A DNA stretch of 10,055 nucleotides, taken from Massilioclostridium sp965141735. GTDB lineage: Bacteria; Bacillota; Clostridia; Oscillospirales; Ruminococcaceae. Positions 1 to 7,092 of the stretch are shown here, one piece after another; positions within the stretch are counted from its first letter, which is position 1, and each line of letters opens with the position of its first letter. Made by a program: the position numbers and the translations under genes. The notes beneath the pieces are model-generated. The model saw nothing but the letters and a program-made list of their open reading frames with translations. It ran no database searches and was not told the origin of the DNA. The stretch spans positions 1 to 10,055 of the forward strand of contig CBCSOX010000091.1 in NCBI GenBank assembly GCA_965141735.1, read 5' to 3'.

Positions 1-727
1 GTATACTAAAATTCCCATGCCCCGGGTGGAGTGGGACAAGCAGAGCATGCGGTTTGCCCTCTGCTTTCTCCCTTTGGTCGGCGGGGTGGTCGGCGCAGCC
101 CAGGCGGGCTGGTGGTTTGCGGCAAATGCCCTCGGCGTGCAGCCGCTGCTGTACGCGAGCATCGCCGTGGCGCTTCCCATCCTGCTCACGGGCGGGATCC
201 ACTTGGACGGACTCATCGACACGAGCGATGCGCGCGCCTCCTACGGTGATCCCGACAAGAAACGAGCGATCCTGGACGACCCACACACCGGGGCATTCGG
301 GGTGATTCACTGTGCGGTCTATCTGATTCTGCAGCTCGGCCTGTTTGTCCAGTTCTACGCAGGAGGCTCTTCGGTTTGGATGCTTGCCCTGGGTTATCCG
401 CTCTCCCGCAGCATCGCGGGGCTGGCAATCCTTGTGATGCGCAGCTCCAAGCAGGAGGGGCTGGTGCACACCTTTGTGGGATTCTCGCAAAAAACAATTT
501 CAGTTACAGCTGTCTCAGTGTTTTGTGTTGCCTGCACACTCGCTATGTTTTGGCTGTCGCCGCTCTGCACTGGACTCCTTCTGATCGGGCAGGGGCTGCT
601 TCTGCTGTGGTGGCAGCGAATGGCCCGCAGCCAATTCGGGGGCGTCAGCGGTGATCTCGCGGGCTATTTGGTGCAGCTGTCCGAGCTTGTGACGCTGGGC
701 GCGGCTGTGCTGTACAGTTTTCTTTAG
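1..727 (+). CDS. cobS: Adenosylcobinamide-GDP ribazoletransferase CobS (5' partial)
   Basis: CobS is an integral membrane enzyme that joins adenosylcobinamide-GDP with alpha-ribazole (or its phosphate) in the last assembly step of the cobalamin nucleotide loop. The reading frame is open to the left edge: bases 2-16 encode YTKIP directly before the ATG at 17, matching the family's N-terminal pattern (aromatic-T/S-[KR]-[IL]-P-[MV]-P, then W and a PLVG stretch). The true start therefore lies upstream and the ATG at 17 is internal. Counting from that ATG, the metal/phosphate motif GGIHLDGLIDTSDA is at about 59-72, followed by DDPHTGAFG at about 87-95, both diagnostic. The rest is a series of hydrophobic helices. 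It ends at TAG 725-727, and the Shine-Dalgarno of the next gene overlaps this stop. About 20 N-terminal residues are probably missing. The family call is firm. Confidence 0.95.
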   Translation, partial: YTKIPMPRVEWDKQSMRFALCFLPLVGGVVGAAQAGWWFAANALGVQPLLYASIAVALPILLTGGIHLDGLIDTSDARASYGDPDKKRAILDDPHTGAFGVIHCAVYLILQLGLFVQFYAGGSSVWMLALGYPLSRSIAGLAILVMRSSKQEGLVHTFVGFSQKTISVTAVSVFCVACTLAMFWLSPLCTGLLLIGQGLLLLWWQRMARSQFGGVSGDLAGYLVQLSELVTLGAAVLYSFL

Positions 728-742
728 AGGAGGTTCGGTCAG

Positions 743-1129
743 ATGATTCATCTCATTGTGGGGGGAGCGGCGCAGGGAAAGCTCGCGTATGCGCTTTCCT
801 GTTACGGCCTGACAGAACAGGCAGTCAGCGAGGAGAACCTGGACGGCCCCATTGTCAACCGCCTGCAGGAATGGGTCCGCAATCTTCTTGCGCAGAAGGC
901 TGATCCGGTTGCTGGTATCGCTGAACTGGTGGAGGGGCGTGACTTAGTCATACTCTGCGATGAGGTGGGATGCGGCGTTGTCCCCACTGACCCTGTGCAG
1001 CGGGAGTGGCGGGAAGCGGTTGGCCGCGTCTGCTGCGCCCTCGCTCAGAAAGCGGTGTATGTTGATCGGGTGCAGTGCGGGATTGCCACCCGCATCAAGG
1101 GGGGACCGGGATGCCTGCCTTTGTGCTGA
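743..1129 (+). CDS. cobU: Short CobU-like adenosylcobinamide kinase / guanylyltransferase
   Basis: CobU phosphorylates adenosylcobinamide and then converts the phosphate to adenosylcobinamide-GDP. This version has 128 residues, against about 180 in the Salmonella enzyme. A P-loop-like GGAAQGKL is at residues 7-14, where the usual Ser/Thr after the Lys is Leu. The CobU signature appears as CDEVGCGVVPTDPVQREWREAVGR at about 72-95, followed by a C-terminal GIATRIKG segment like the family's G-x-P-x-x-x-K end. The middle region that carries the guanylylated His (His46 in Salmonella) is not recognisable, and the only His in the protein is residue 3. Similar short forms occur beside B12 genes in Clostridia as far as I recall, so it is probably intact rather than decayed. 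A strong GAGGAGG site (727-733) sits 9 bases before the ATG. The 3' end overlaps cobC by 19 bases. Whether it performs both reactions is uncertain. Confidence 0.82.
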   Translation: MIHLIVGGAAQGKLAYALSCYGLTEQAVSEENLDGPIVNRLQEWVRNLLAQKADPVAGIAELVEGRDLVILCDEVGCGVVPTDPVQREWREAVGRVCCALAQKAVYVDRVQCGIATRIKGGPGCLPLC

Positions 1130-1686
1130 TTCGCCATGGCAAGACAGAGGGGAATCTCCAAAAGCGCTACATCGGGCGGACCGATGAGCCCCTTTGCCCT
1201 GAGGGGGAAAACGAGATGATTCAAAAGCGTGCGCTTTACCCCGCCGTCCAGCTCGTTTATTCGAGCCCCCTGCTGCGCTGCCGCCAGACTGCTGAGATCC
1301 TTTACCCGCAGGTTCCTCTGCGCATTGCAGAGGACCTTCGGGAAACTGACTTCGGTGCGTTTGAAGGCAAAAACTATCAAGAGCTCAAGTGCCATCCAGC
1401 CTACCAGGCCTTTCTCGACAGCGGGGGACAGACCTCTTTCCTAGGCGGAGAGGAACCGGCTGCCTTTAAAGCGCGCTGCCGGCGGGCATTTTCTCGGATT
1501 GTGCAGGAAGAGACGGAGGAGCAGACGGTGGCCATTGTCTGCCACGGCGGCACGGTGATGGCGATCCTCGAGGCGTTTTGTCTGCCCAAGCGGGATTTTT
1601 ACAGCTATCAGGTGGACAATGGCTGCGGTTTTGTTCTCCGGCCGATCGGAGAAGGATTATTTGAAATTGAGACAGAGATAGGATGA
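1111..1686 (+). CDS. cobC: Histidine phosphatase, probable alpha-ribazole phosphatase CobC
   Basis: This 191-residue protein belongs to the histidine phosphatase (phosphoglycerate mutase-like) superfamily. The phospho-accepting motif LIRHGKTEGN places the nucleophile His at residue 9. The second catalytic histidine is His145 in VCHGG, and LRETDFGAFEGK carries the conserved acidic region. In a B12 operon, the likely role is removal of the 5'-phosphate from alpha-ribazole phosphate (or from adenosylcobalamin phosphate), next to CobT and CobS. The start at 1111 is chosen because residues MPAFVLIRHG match the usual family N-terminus and AAGGGGGGA lies 5-6 bases upstream; the frame extends upstream to 1075, but that would add residues not found in the family. 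The gene begins inside cobU and ends 6 bases before cbiB, which suggests translational coupling. Superfamily members vary in substrate, so the ribazole assignment rests on context. Confidence 0.88.
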   Translation: MPAFVLIRHGKTEGNLQKRYIGRTDEPLCPEGENEMIQKRALYPAVQLVYSSPLLRCRQTAEILYPQVPLRIAEDLRETDFGAFEGKNYQELKCHPAYQAFLDSGGQTSFLGGEEPAAFKARCRRAFSRIVQEETEEQTVAIVCHGGTVMAILEAFCLPKRDFYSYQVDNGCGFVLRPIGEGLFEIETEIG

Positions 1687-1692
1687 ACCAAA

Positions 1693-2655
1693 ATGGAAGT
1701 TGTTTGCGCTGTTCTCGCCGGATTTTTGCTGGACTGCCTGTTCGGTGACCCCCACTGGCTGCCCCACCCGGTCTGTCTGATGGGCAGCGCGTATGCAAGG
1801 GGGGAGAAACTCCTGCGCAGGCTGTTCCCCAAAACGCATTGCGGTGCGTTTTGGGGAGGGGCCCTGCTCTGCGTCCTGGTTGTCGTTTTGTCGTTTTGTA
1901 TTCCCTGGCTGATCCTCTGGCTGGCGGGGTTGGTCAGCCGGTGGCTGGCGTTCGCCCTGCACTGCCTATTTTGCTATCAAATTCTGGCGGCGCGCTCGCT
2001 GCGGGATGAGAGCCGCAAGGTGTATCTCCCGCTCAAGCAGGGGAATTTGCCTGAGGCCCGCAGGATGCTCAGTTATATTGTGGGACGGGACACCGGGTCT
2101 CTCAATGAAGAACAGATTGCCAAGGCGGCGGTGGAAACGGTTGCGGAGAACACCTCGGATGGGGTGATCGCCCCGCTGCTCTTTTTGCTGCTCGGCGGCG
2201 CACCGCTCGGCTTTGCCTACAAGGCGGTTAACACCGCTGACTCGATGATTGGCTACAAAAACGACCGCTATCTGTATTTCGGGCGGTTTGCGGCACGCCT
2301 TGACGACCTCTGCAACTGGATTCCCGCCCGTCTAAGCGGCCTTTTTATGGCGCTGTCCGCCTTTTGTATCGGCCTGGACGGCAAAAACGCGCTGCGCATC
2401 TATCGCCGCGACCGGCGCAACCACGCGAGCCCCAACAGCGCGCAGACTGAATCCGCCTGCGCGGGGGCGCTGAACATCCAGCTCGCGGGGGATGCCTCTT
2501 ACTTTGGAAAAACAGTTCATAAGCCGACAATCGGCGACCCCGTCCGCAGGGCGGAGCCGGAGGATATCCTCCGCGCCCACCGACTGCTCTACGGGACTTC
2601 GCTGCTCTGCCTGCTTGTCTTTTGCGGGATTCGATCCCTTTTCATCTTACTTTGA
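1693..2655 (+). CDS. cbiB: Adenosylcobinamide-phosphate synthase CbiB (CobD in Pseudomonas naming)
   Basis: CbiB is a membrane protein that attaches the aminopropanol (or its phosphate) to the f-propionate of adenosylcobyric acid. The 320-residue length is normal for the family. The N-terminal signature LLDCLFGDPHWLPHPV spans about residues 12-27. Further hallmark segments are AVETVAENTSDGVIAPL (about 146-162), NTADSMIGYKNDRY (about 180-193), FGRFAARLDDLCNWIPARL, RDRRNHASPNSAQTE, and HKPTIGDP (about 276-283). Several long hydrophobic stretches near residues 55-95, 158-170, 210-225 and 300-320 fit a polytopic membrane protein. The TAGGATGA site overlapping the cobC stop lies 9 bases before the ATG. 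The next gene supplies the decarboxylase that makes its substrate. No oddities were seen. Confidence 0.96.
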   Translation: MEVVCAVLAGFLLDCLFGDPHWLPHPVCLMGSAYARGEKLLRRLFPKTHCGAFWGGALLCVLVVVLSFCIPWLILWLAGLVSRWLAFALHCLFCYQILAARSLRDESRKVYLPLKQGNLPEARRMLSYIVGRDTGSLNEEQIAKAAVETVAENTSDGVIAPLLFLLLGGAPLGFAYKAVNTADSMIGYKNDRYLYFGRFAARLDDLCNWIPARLSGLFMALSAFCIGLDGKNALRIYRRDRRNHASPNSAQTESACAGALNIQLAGDASYFGKTVHKPTIGDPVRRAEPEDILRAHRLLYGTSLLCLLVFCGIRSLFILL

Positions 2656-2670
2656 CAGGAGGTTTTTACG

Positions 2671-3729
2671 TTGAACAAGATTATTCATGGGGGAGAGATT
2701 TACACCGATCGGGGCATTCCGCCCGAACAACTCATCGATTTTTCCGCCAGTCTCAACCCGCTCGGTATGCCGCACAGCGTCCGTCAGGCGCTCTCCGACA
2801 TCGCCCGCACCCGCCCCTGCTACCCCGACCCCCTCTGCCGGGAGCTCAAATACCGCCTGTCCGCCTATGAGTCGATGCCGGTCGAATATTTTTTCTGTGG
2901 CAACGGCGCTGCGGAGATCATCTACCGGCTGGTCAGCGCGGTCCGGCCCAAAAAGGCGGGTGTGCTCGCCCCGACCTTTTCTGAGTACGAGCGGGCGCTC
3001 GATGCGGCGGAGTGCGAAGTGGTGCGGTTTGAACTTGCGGAGTACAACGACTTTGAACTGACTGACCAAATCCTCCCTTACATCACAGAGGATATGGACA
3101 TGCTCTTTCTCTGCAACCCAAACAACCCGACCGGGCGGATCACTTCATTTGAACTGATGCAGCAGATCGCCGAGCGGTGTGAGCAGACCGGCTGTCTGCT
3201 CGTTGTAGACGAGTGTTTTCTCGACTTTATCGAGGGTGCGCGCTCGATGACCCAGCTTCTCTGGGGCAACAAACACCTTGTCGTCCTCAAGGCGTTCACC
3301 AAGATCTTCGCGATGGCGGGCATCCGGCTCGGCTACTGTCTTTGCTCTGACTCCGCGCTCATCGCCCGACTCGAACGGGCGGGGGACCCCTGGAATGTGT
3401 CGGTGCCGGCTCAGCAGTGCGGCATTGCGGCCACCAAGGAGAAGGAGTTTGTGCAGCAGACCAGGGAGTTCGTCCGGCAGGAGCGGGAGTATCTCTCCTC
3501 CGAGCTGCGGGTCATCGGCTTCCGGGTGTACGAGAGCGCGGCCAACTACCTGATGTTCCGCTGTGACGATCCTAAGCTCGGTTCGCGGCTGCTCAAATAC
3601 GGCATCCTCATCCGCAGCTGTGCCGACTATGTCGGACTCGACGAATACGACTACCGGATCGGGGTCAAAACCCACGAGCACAACACCGCCCTCACCCACG
3701 CGCTGCTCGCCATCCGTTTTGGGGAATAG
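2671..3729 (+). CDS. cobD: PLP-dependent threonine-phosphate decarboxylase (CobD-like)
   Basis: This 352-residue protein is a class I/II fold PLP enzyme, probably the one that decarboxylates L-threonine-O-3-phosphate to (R)-1-amino-2-propanol phosphate for CbiB. It opens with MNKIIHGGEI and then DFSASLNPLGMP, the pattern of the CobD branch. It then shows GNGAAEIIYRL, PTFSEYERA, NPNNPTG (149-155), and DECFLDF starting at Asp180. The Schiff-base lysine is Lys211 in FTKIFAMAGIRLGY, and a carboxylate-binding Arg329 sits in DYRIGV. The start is TTG at 2671, supported by a perfect AGGAGG (2657-2662) 8 bases upstream; the only nearby ATG (out of frame, 2687) lacks such a site. Histidinol-phosphate aminotransferase is the closest alternative, but the position between cbiB and cbiP and the HGG/FSASLNP start favour CobD. 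This CobD is the Salmonella-style name, not the Pseudomonas one. Confidence 0.92.
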   Translation: MNKIIHGGEIYTDRGIPPEQLIDFSASLNPLGMPHSVRQALSDIARTRPCYPDPLCRELKYRLSAYESMPVEYFFCGNGAAEIIYRLVSAVRPKKAGVLAPTFSEYERALDAAECEVVRFELAEYNDFELTDQILPYITEDMDMLFLCNPNNPTGRITSFELMQQIAERCEQTGCLLVVDECFLDFIEGARSMTQLLWGNKHLVVLKAFTKIFAMAGIRLGYCLCSDSALIARLERAGDPWNVSVPAQQCGIAATKEKEFVQQTREFVRQEREYLSSELRVIGFRVYESAANYLMFRCDDPKLGSRLLKYGILIRSCADYVGLDEYDYRIGVKTHEHNTALTHALLAIRFGE

Positions 3730-3731
3730 GT

Positions 3732-5216
3732 ATGGCAAAGGCGATTATGGTGCAGGGCACGGCGTCCAACGCGGGCAAGAGCGTGCTCGCCGCAGCTCTT
3801 TGCCGCATTTTTCACCAGGACGGCTACCGCGCCGCCCCGTTCAAATCCCAGAACATGGCGCTCAATTCGTTTGTCACCGCCGACGGCCTCGAGATGGGGC
3901 GGGCGCAGGTAATGCAGGCAGAGGCCGCGGGAATCGTCCCCGACGTGCGGATGAACCCAGTGCTGCTCAAACCCACGAGCGAGATGGGCTCTCAGGTGAT
4001 TGTCTGCGGGGAGGTTGTCGGGGAGATGCAGGCGCAGCACTACTACGCCTACCGCCGTCAGGTGATCCCCCGCATCCGGCAAGCGTATGACAGCCTCGCC
4101 GCAGAACACGACATCCTCGTTCTCGAAGGGGCGGGAAGTCCGGCGGAGATCAACCTCAAAAAAGAGGATATTGTCAACATGGGGCTGGCCAAACTGGCGC
4201 AGGCCCCTGTTCTGCTTGTCGGGGACATCGATCGCGGCGGGGTGTTCGCCTCGCTTGCGGGGACGCTGCTGCTGCTCGAACCGGAGGAACGGGCGCTCGT
4301 CAAAGGGCTTATCATCAACAAATTTCGCGGGGATCTCGAGCTGCTCCGGCCGGGGCTCGAGGAGATCGAGCGGATCACTGGGGTTCCGGTGCTCGGGGTA
4401 ATCCCCTATGAGCCACTTGACCTCGACGATGAGGACAGCCTGAGTGAACGCCTTTCCTCCATAGGGCGGGGGCTGGTGGACATCGTGGTGATCCGGCTGC
4501 CCCACATCTCCAACTTTACCGATTTCAGCTCGCTTTCCCGCATCCCCCAGGTGGGATTGCGGTACGCGGCGTCTGTAGGGGAACTGGGAGAGCCTGACCT
4601 GGTGATCCTGCCGGGGACCAAAAACACAATCTCCGACCTGCGCTGGCTCAAGGCAAAGGGATTTGGCGCCGCACTGCATGGTTTGGCTGGGATGGGGAAA
4701 CCTATATTCGGTATCTGCGGCGGCTATCAGATGCTGGGTACAAAGGTGAGCGATCCGGACGGCGTGGAAGCCGGCGGAGAGGAGCGGGGACTTTCCCTGC
4801 TCAGCTGTGAGACGGTGCTTTCTGCGGAGAAACGCCGCGCTCAGGTGCGGGGGCGATTTGATCAGGTCGGCGGTATTTTCTCCGGGCTCACCGGAGTGGA
4901 GTTTTCAGGCTATGAAATTCACATGGGCCGCACCCAAGGGGAAGTTCCTCTGCTCCAGCTGGATGGAGCAGAGGACGGCGGGCAGAAGGGCAACCTCTAC
5001 GGCAGCTATGTGCACGGTCTGTTTGATTCCCCCGCGGTTTCTCAACAGATTGTGCACGCCTTGTTGAAAGAAAAGGGCCTAGATCTGCCAAATGTTGAAA
5101 GAATTGACCTGGAAACCCACAAACAACAGCAGTACGACCGTCTGGCTCAGCTTGTCCGGACGTCGCTTGACCTGGAGAAAATTTATCAAATCTTAGAACA
5201 GGGAGTGTCTGTATGA
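3732..5216 (+). CDS. cbiP: Adenosylcobyric acid synthase CbiP/CobQ (glutamine-hydrolysing)
   Basis: This enzyme amidates the b, d, e and g side chains of adenosylcobyrinic acid a,c-diamide, using glutamine and ATP. It has 494 residues, the usual length. The N-terminal dethiobiotin synthetase-like ATPase domain starts with the P-loop GTASNAGKS (9-17) and continues through PFKSQNMALNSFVT, NPVLLKPTSEMGSQV, LEGAGSPAEINL and VGDIDRGGVFASL. The C-terminal class I glutamine amidotransferase domain has LPGTKNT, the nucleophile Cys329 in GICGGYQMLG, GYEIHMGRT, and the catalytic His428 in YGSYVHGLFD. Cys329 and His428 are both present, so it should be active. It starts only 2 bases after the cobD stop, with a GGGGAATAGG region as ribosome site, and its last 4 bases (ATGA) overlap the cobO start, which implies translational coupling. 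Confidence 0.97.
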   Translation: MAKAIMVQGTASNAGKSVLAAALCRIFHQDGYRAAPFKSQNMALNSFVTADGLEMGRAQVMQAEAAGIVPDVRMNPVLLKPTSEMGSQVIVCGEVVGEMQAQHYYAYRRQVIPRIRQAYDSLAAEHDILVLEGAGSPAEINLKKEDIVNMGLAKLAQAPVLLVGDIDRGGVFASLAGTLLLLEPEERALVKGLIINKFRGDLELLRPGLEEIERITGVPVLGVIPYEPLDLDDEDSLSERLSSIGRGLVDIVVIRLPHISNFTDFSSLSRIPQVGLRYAASVGELGEPDLVILPGTKNTISDLRWLKAKGFGAALHGLAGMGKPIFGICGGYQMLGTKVSDPDGVEAGGEERGLSLLSCETVLSAEKRRAQVRGRFDQVGGIFSGLTGVEFSGYEIHMGRTQGEVPLLQLDGAEDGGQKGNLYGSYVHGLFDSPAVSQQIVHALLKEKGLDLPNVERIDLETHKQQQYDRLAQLVRTSLDLEKIYQILEQGVSV

Positions 5217-5746
5217 AAGAACAGCTCGGTTTGGTTCACATCTATTGCGGAGACGGCAAGGGAAAGACAACGGCGGCGTTCGGCCTCGCGGTGCGCGCGG
5301 CAGGCAATGGGCTCAGCGTCGTGATCGCGCAGTTTTTGAAGAGCGGCAAGACGGGAGAGCTCAACATTCTGCGCAACCTCGATGGGGTCACTGTGGTGGG
5401 TAACGGGATTACCCCGAAGTTCGTGTTTCAGATGAACGAGGAGGAAAAGCGGGAGACCATCCGCCGCCACACCGAGATGTTCGGCCAGGCGGCGCGGCTG
5501 TGCGCGGATGGCAAGTGTGACCTGCTCGTACTCGATGAGATCATGAGCGCCTGCACGACCGGGATGTTCCCGCTACAAAAAATTCTCGACTTTCTCGACA
5601 CCCGCCCTGAACACATTGAAGTGGTGATGACCGGGCGCAATCCCCCGCAGGAGCTGATCGACCGGGCGGACTACGTCACCGAGATGGTGCTGCGCAAACA
5701 CCCGTACGAACAGGGAATCCCTGCGCGGCAGGGCGTGGAATTTTAA
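5213..5746 (+). CDS. cobO: Corrinoid adenosyltransferase CobO (CobA/BtuR family)
   Basis: This protein transfers the 5'-deoxyadenosyl group from ATP to the reduced cobalt of corrinoids, forming the upper ligand. It has 177 residues with the family's N-terminal P-loop GDGKGKTTAAFG (13-24), AVRAAGNGLSVVIAQFLK, a Walker B-like LLVLDEI with Asp108-Glu109, and the C-terminal pattern VVMTGRNPPQELIDRADYVTEM followed by KHPYEQGIPARQGVEF. The final QGIPARQGVEF is the standard end of CobA/BtuR proteins (usually A-x-x-GIE-[FY]). The ATG overlaps the cbiP stop as ATGA, with AGGGAG (5200-5205) 7 bases upstream. This is the cytosolic CobA type, not PduO or EutT. It could act on both de novo intermediates and salvaged cobinamide. 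Confidence 0.96.
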   Translation: MKEQLGLVHIYCGDGKGKTTAAFGLAVRAAGNGLSVVIAQFLKSGKTGELNILRNLDGVTVVGNGITPKFVFQMNEEEKRETIRRHTEMFGQAARLCADGKCDLLVLDEIMSACTTGMFPLQKILDFLDTRPEHIEVVMTGRNPPQELIDRADYVTEMVLRKHPYEQGIPARQGVEF

Positions 5747-5759
5747 GGGGGCAATGAGG

Positions 5760-6836
5760 ATGGACATCTTGCAGTTAGCCGCCCAAATCCGTCCGCTCGA
5801 CGAGGACGCGATGGACAGGGCCCGGGAGCGGCAGCATTCCCTTGCAAAGCCGGCGGGGAGCTTTGGGCTGCTCGAACAGCTCAGCATTCAGATCGCGGGG
5901 ATCACCGGGAAGGTGAACAACCGGGTGGACAAGAAGGTGCATTTTCTTTTCGGCGCAGACAACGGGGTGTACGAGGAAGGGGTCGCGGGCACCCCGCAGC
6001 ACTTTACCAACCTCCTGATGCAGTTTTACGGCGGTTCTGCTCACTGCGGCATCAATGTGCTGTGTGACCACAACGGCATCGACCTGCGGGTAATCGATCT
6101 CGGTGTCAAGGGAGAACTGGACCTCCCCCATATCGAGAACCACAAACTGATGCCCGAGGGGACGCACAACTTCTGCAAACAGCCGGCGATTGAGCCGGAA
6201 GTTGTAAGCCGCGCGGTGGAGATCGGATTTTACTGCGCGCAGGAAGCGGTCCGTCAGGGGTATCAGATCATCGGCACTGGGGAGGTCGGCATGGCGAACA
6301 CCACCACTGCCGCCGCCTGCATTATGGCCGCGCTCGGAATCGACGACCCAGACTTGGCAGTCGGGCGGGGCGCCGGGCTCACCGACGAGGCGTTTGCCCG
6401 CAAAAAACAGGTGATTTTGCGCGGTTTGCGTTTACATAATCCCAATTCAAGCGATGCCTTTAACATCCTCTCCAAAGTCGGGGGACTCGACATCGCGGCA
6501 ATGTGCGGTCTGTTCCTCGGTGCGGCCTTCTGTCGGGCGCCGATTGTGGTCGACGGGGTGATCTCGGTCGCAGCCGCGCTGCTTGCAGCGAAAATCAATC
6601 CACTTGCCAAATGCTTTATGATCCCCTCCCACATCTCGGAGGAGCCGGGTTACAAGCTCGCGGTGGAAGCTCTGGGTCTGACCCCAATGCTCAACCTCGG
6701 GATGAGGCTGGGAGAAGGGACGGGCTGCCCCCTTGCCATGCTGCTGGTGGAAAATGCGCTGGTGATTATGAATGAAATGTCCACCTTTGAAGAGGCAAAT
6801 CTTGAGACTGATTATCGAAAAAACTTGAAAACCTAG
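5760..6836 (+). CDS. cobT: Nicotinate-nucleotide-dimethylbenzimidazole phosphoribosyltransferase CobT
   Basis: CobT activates the lower-ligand base (dimethylbenzimidazole or another base) by transferring phosphoribose from nicotinate mononucleotide, giving alpha-ribazole phosphate for CobC and CobS. Counting from 5760, the 358-residue protein shows KPAGSFGLLEQL (from 30), FGADNGVYEEGVAGTPQ around Asp67, GEVGMANTTTAAAC (Glu175), GRGAGLTDEAF, VGGLDIAAMCGLFLGAA, SHISEEPGY, and the catalytic glutamate in MRLGEGTG (Glu319). The ATG at 5760 is preferred to the in-frame ATG at 5754 because AAGGGGG (5745-5751) is then 8 bases away instead of 2. That site overlaps the cobO stop codon. It is the last gene of the operon in the window. 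No base-synthesis gene such as bluB is present here, so the native lower ligand cannot be read from this window. Confidence 0.96.
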   Translation: MDILQLAAQIRPLDEDAMDRARERQHSLAKPAGSFGLLEQLSIQIAGITGKVNNRVDKKVHFLFGADNGVYEEGVAGTPQHFTNLLMQFYGGSAHCGINVLCDHNGIDLRVIDLGVKGELDLPHIENHKLMPEGTHNFCKQPAIEPEVVSRAVEIGFYCAQEAVRQGYQIIGTGEVGMANTTTAAACIMAALGIDDPDLAVGRGAGLTDEAFARKKQVILRGLRLHNPNSSDAFNILSKVGGLDIAAMCGLFLGAAFCRAPIVVDGVISVAAALLAAKINPLAKCFMIPSHISEEPGYKLAVEALGLTPMLNLGMRLGEGTGCPLAMLLVENALVIMNEMSTFEEANLETDYRKNLKT

Positions 6837-6856
6837 GAAATACTAGGGATTGTCTG

Positions 6857-6891
6857 TCACAGAGTTTGATGTTTTTTTATAAAATCTGTGA
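6857..6891 (+). terminator. Imperfect hairpin after cobT, possible operon end
   Basis: TCACAGA (6857-6863) pairs with TCTGTGA (6885-6891), and TTT 6865-6867 can pair with AAA 6882-6884 across a one-base bulge, giving about 10 pairs. The loop contains a run of seven T (6872-6878). No T-run follows the right arm, so it is not a standard intrinsic terminator. It is the only candidate structure of any size between the B12 operon and the next promoter. Its role is uncertain. Confidence 0.3.
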
Positions 6892-6932
6892 TCTAGTCAC
6901 ATGTATCGAATTATCTTCCATGCGTTTCTATA

Positions 6933-6962
6933 TTGGAATCTACTTGACGGTTGTGTTATAAT
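6933..6962 (+). promoter_or_regulatory. Extended -10 promoter for the riboswitch transcript
   Basis: A perfect TATAAT at 6957-6962 is preceded by TG at 6954-6955, making the extended -10 form TGTTATAAT. A weak -35 (TTGGAA, 6933-6938, four of six consensus bases) lies 18 bases upstream. Transcription would start near 6969-6971, immediately before the riboswitch aptamer, which supports the assignment. The sequence around it is AT-rich compared with the flanking genes. Confidence 0.7.
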
Positions 6963-6970
6963 AGAGAATA

Positions 6971-7063
6971 GGAAAAGGCAAAACTGCCGAAAGGCAGCGA
7001 CGCAAAACTACAGGGCCTCTCCCCCGAAAGAATATGCCCTTTTGGGAAAGGCAGCCAGTTGCC
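6971..7063 (+). ncRNA. c-di-GMP-I (GEMM) riboswitch aptamer
   Basis: The sequence follows the GEMM-I pattern. GGCAAAA (6977-6983) leads into a P2 stem CTGCC/GGCAG (6984-6988 with 6993-6997) capped by a GAAA tetraloop. The hallmark GACGCAAA (6999-7006) follows. A P3 arm then pairs GCCT 7015-7018 with AGGC 7049-7052 and CCC 7021-7023 with GGG 7044-7046, and the element closes with GGCAGCC and GTTGCC (7050-7063), which can pair GGCAA with TTGCC. By comparison with the Vibrio Vc2 aptamer, the ligand-contacting G (G20) corresponds to G6977 and the stacking A (A47) to A7004, which suggests c-di-GMP rather than cGAMP. It begins right at the predicted transcript start and ends 37 bases before the TTG start of the secreted protein. 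No intrinsic terminator follows, so control of translation is more likely. Confidence 0.9.
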
Positions 7064-7067
7064 CGAA

Positions 7068-7092
7068 ATAATAATTTTTATTATGGAAGGGG
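7068..7092 (+). promoter_or_regulatory. AT hairpin and ribosome binding site deciding the TTG 7101 start
   Basis: ATAATAA (7068-7074) and TTATTAT (7078-7084) form a perfect 7-bp inverted repeat with a 3-base loop, directly followed by GGAAGGGG (7085-7092). That G-rich site lies 8 bases before TTG 7101, a proper Shine-Dalgarno spacing, and so fixes the start there. The same bases GGAAGGGGC can also pair with GCCCTTTT (7036-7043) inside the riboswitch P3 loop region, a possible off-state. Confidence 0.6.

Noticed and set aside
17..19. ATG at 17 as the start of cobS
   Set aside because: The in-frame codons upstream (2-16) encode YTKIP, a conserved part of the CobS N-terminus, so the gene is cut by the window edge.
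1075..1110. Upstream start for the cobC-like gene
   Set aside because: It would add 12 residues before the conserved RHG region. ATG 1111 has a better ribosome site and gives the normal family N-terminus.
3651..4679. Long open frame on the minus strand across cobD and cbiP
   Set aside because: It is antisense to two well-supported genes in GC-rich DNA and has no recognisable domain. It is a by-product of codon bias.
6832..6847. CCTAG/CTAGG short inverted repeat at the cobT stop as a terminator
   Set aside because: It has only 5 pairs and is not followed by a T-run.
6944..6949. TTGACG as a -35 box
   Set aside because: It is only 7 bases from the perfect TATAAT, and no -10 is present at 16-18 bases downstream.
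7059..7085. TTG 7059 or ATG 7083 as the start of the secreted protein
   Set aside because: TTG 7059 lies in the aptamer's closing segment and ATG 7083 overlaps the AT hairpin. The GGAAGGGG site is placed correctly only for TTG 7101, which also gives a clean signal peptide.
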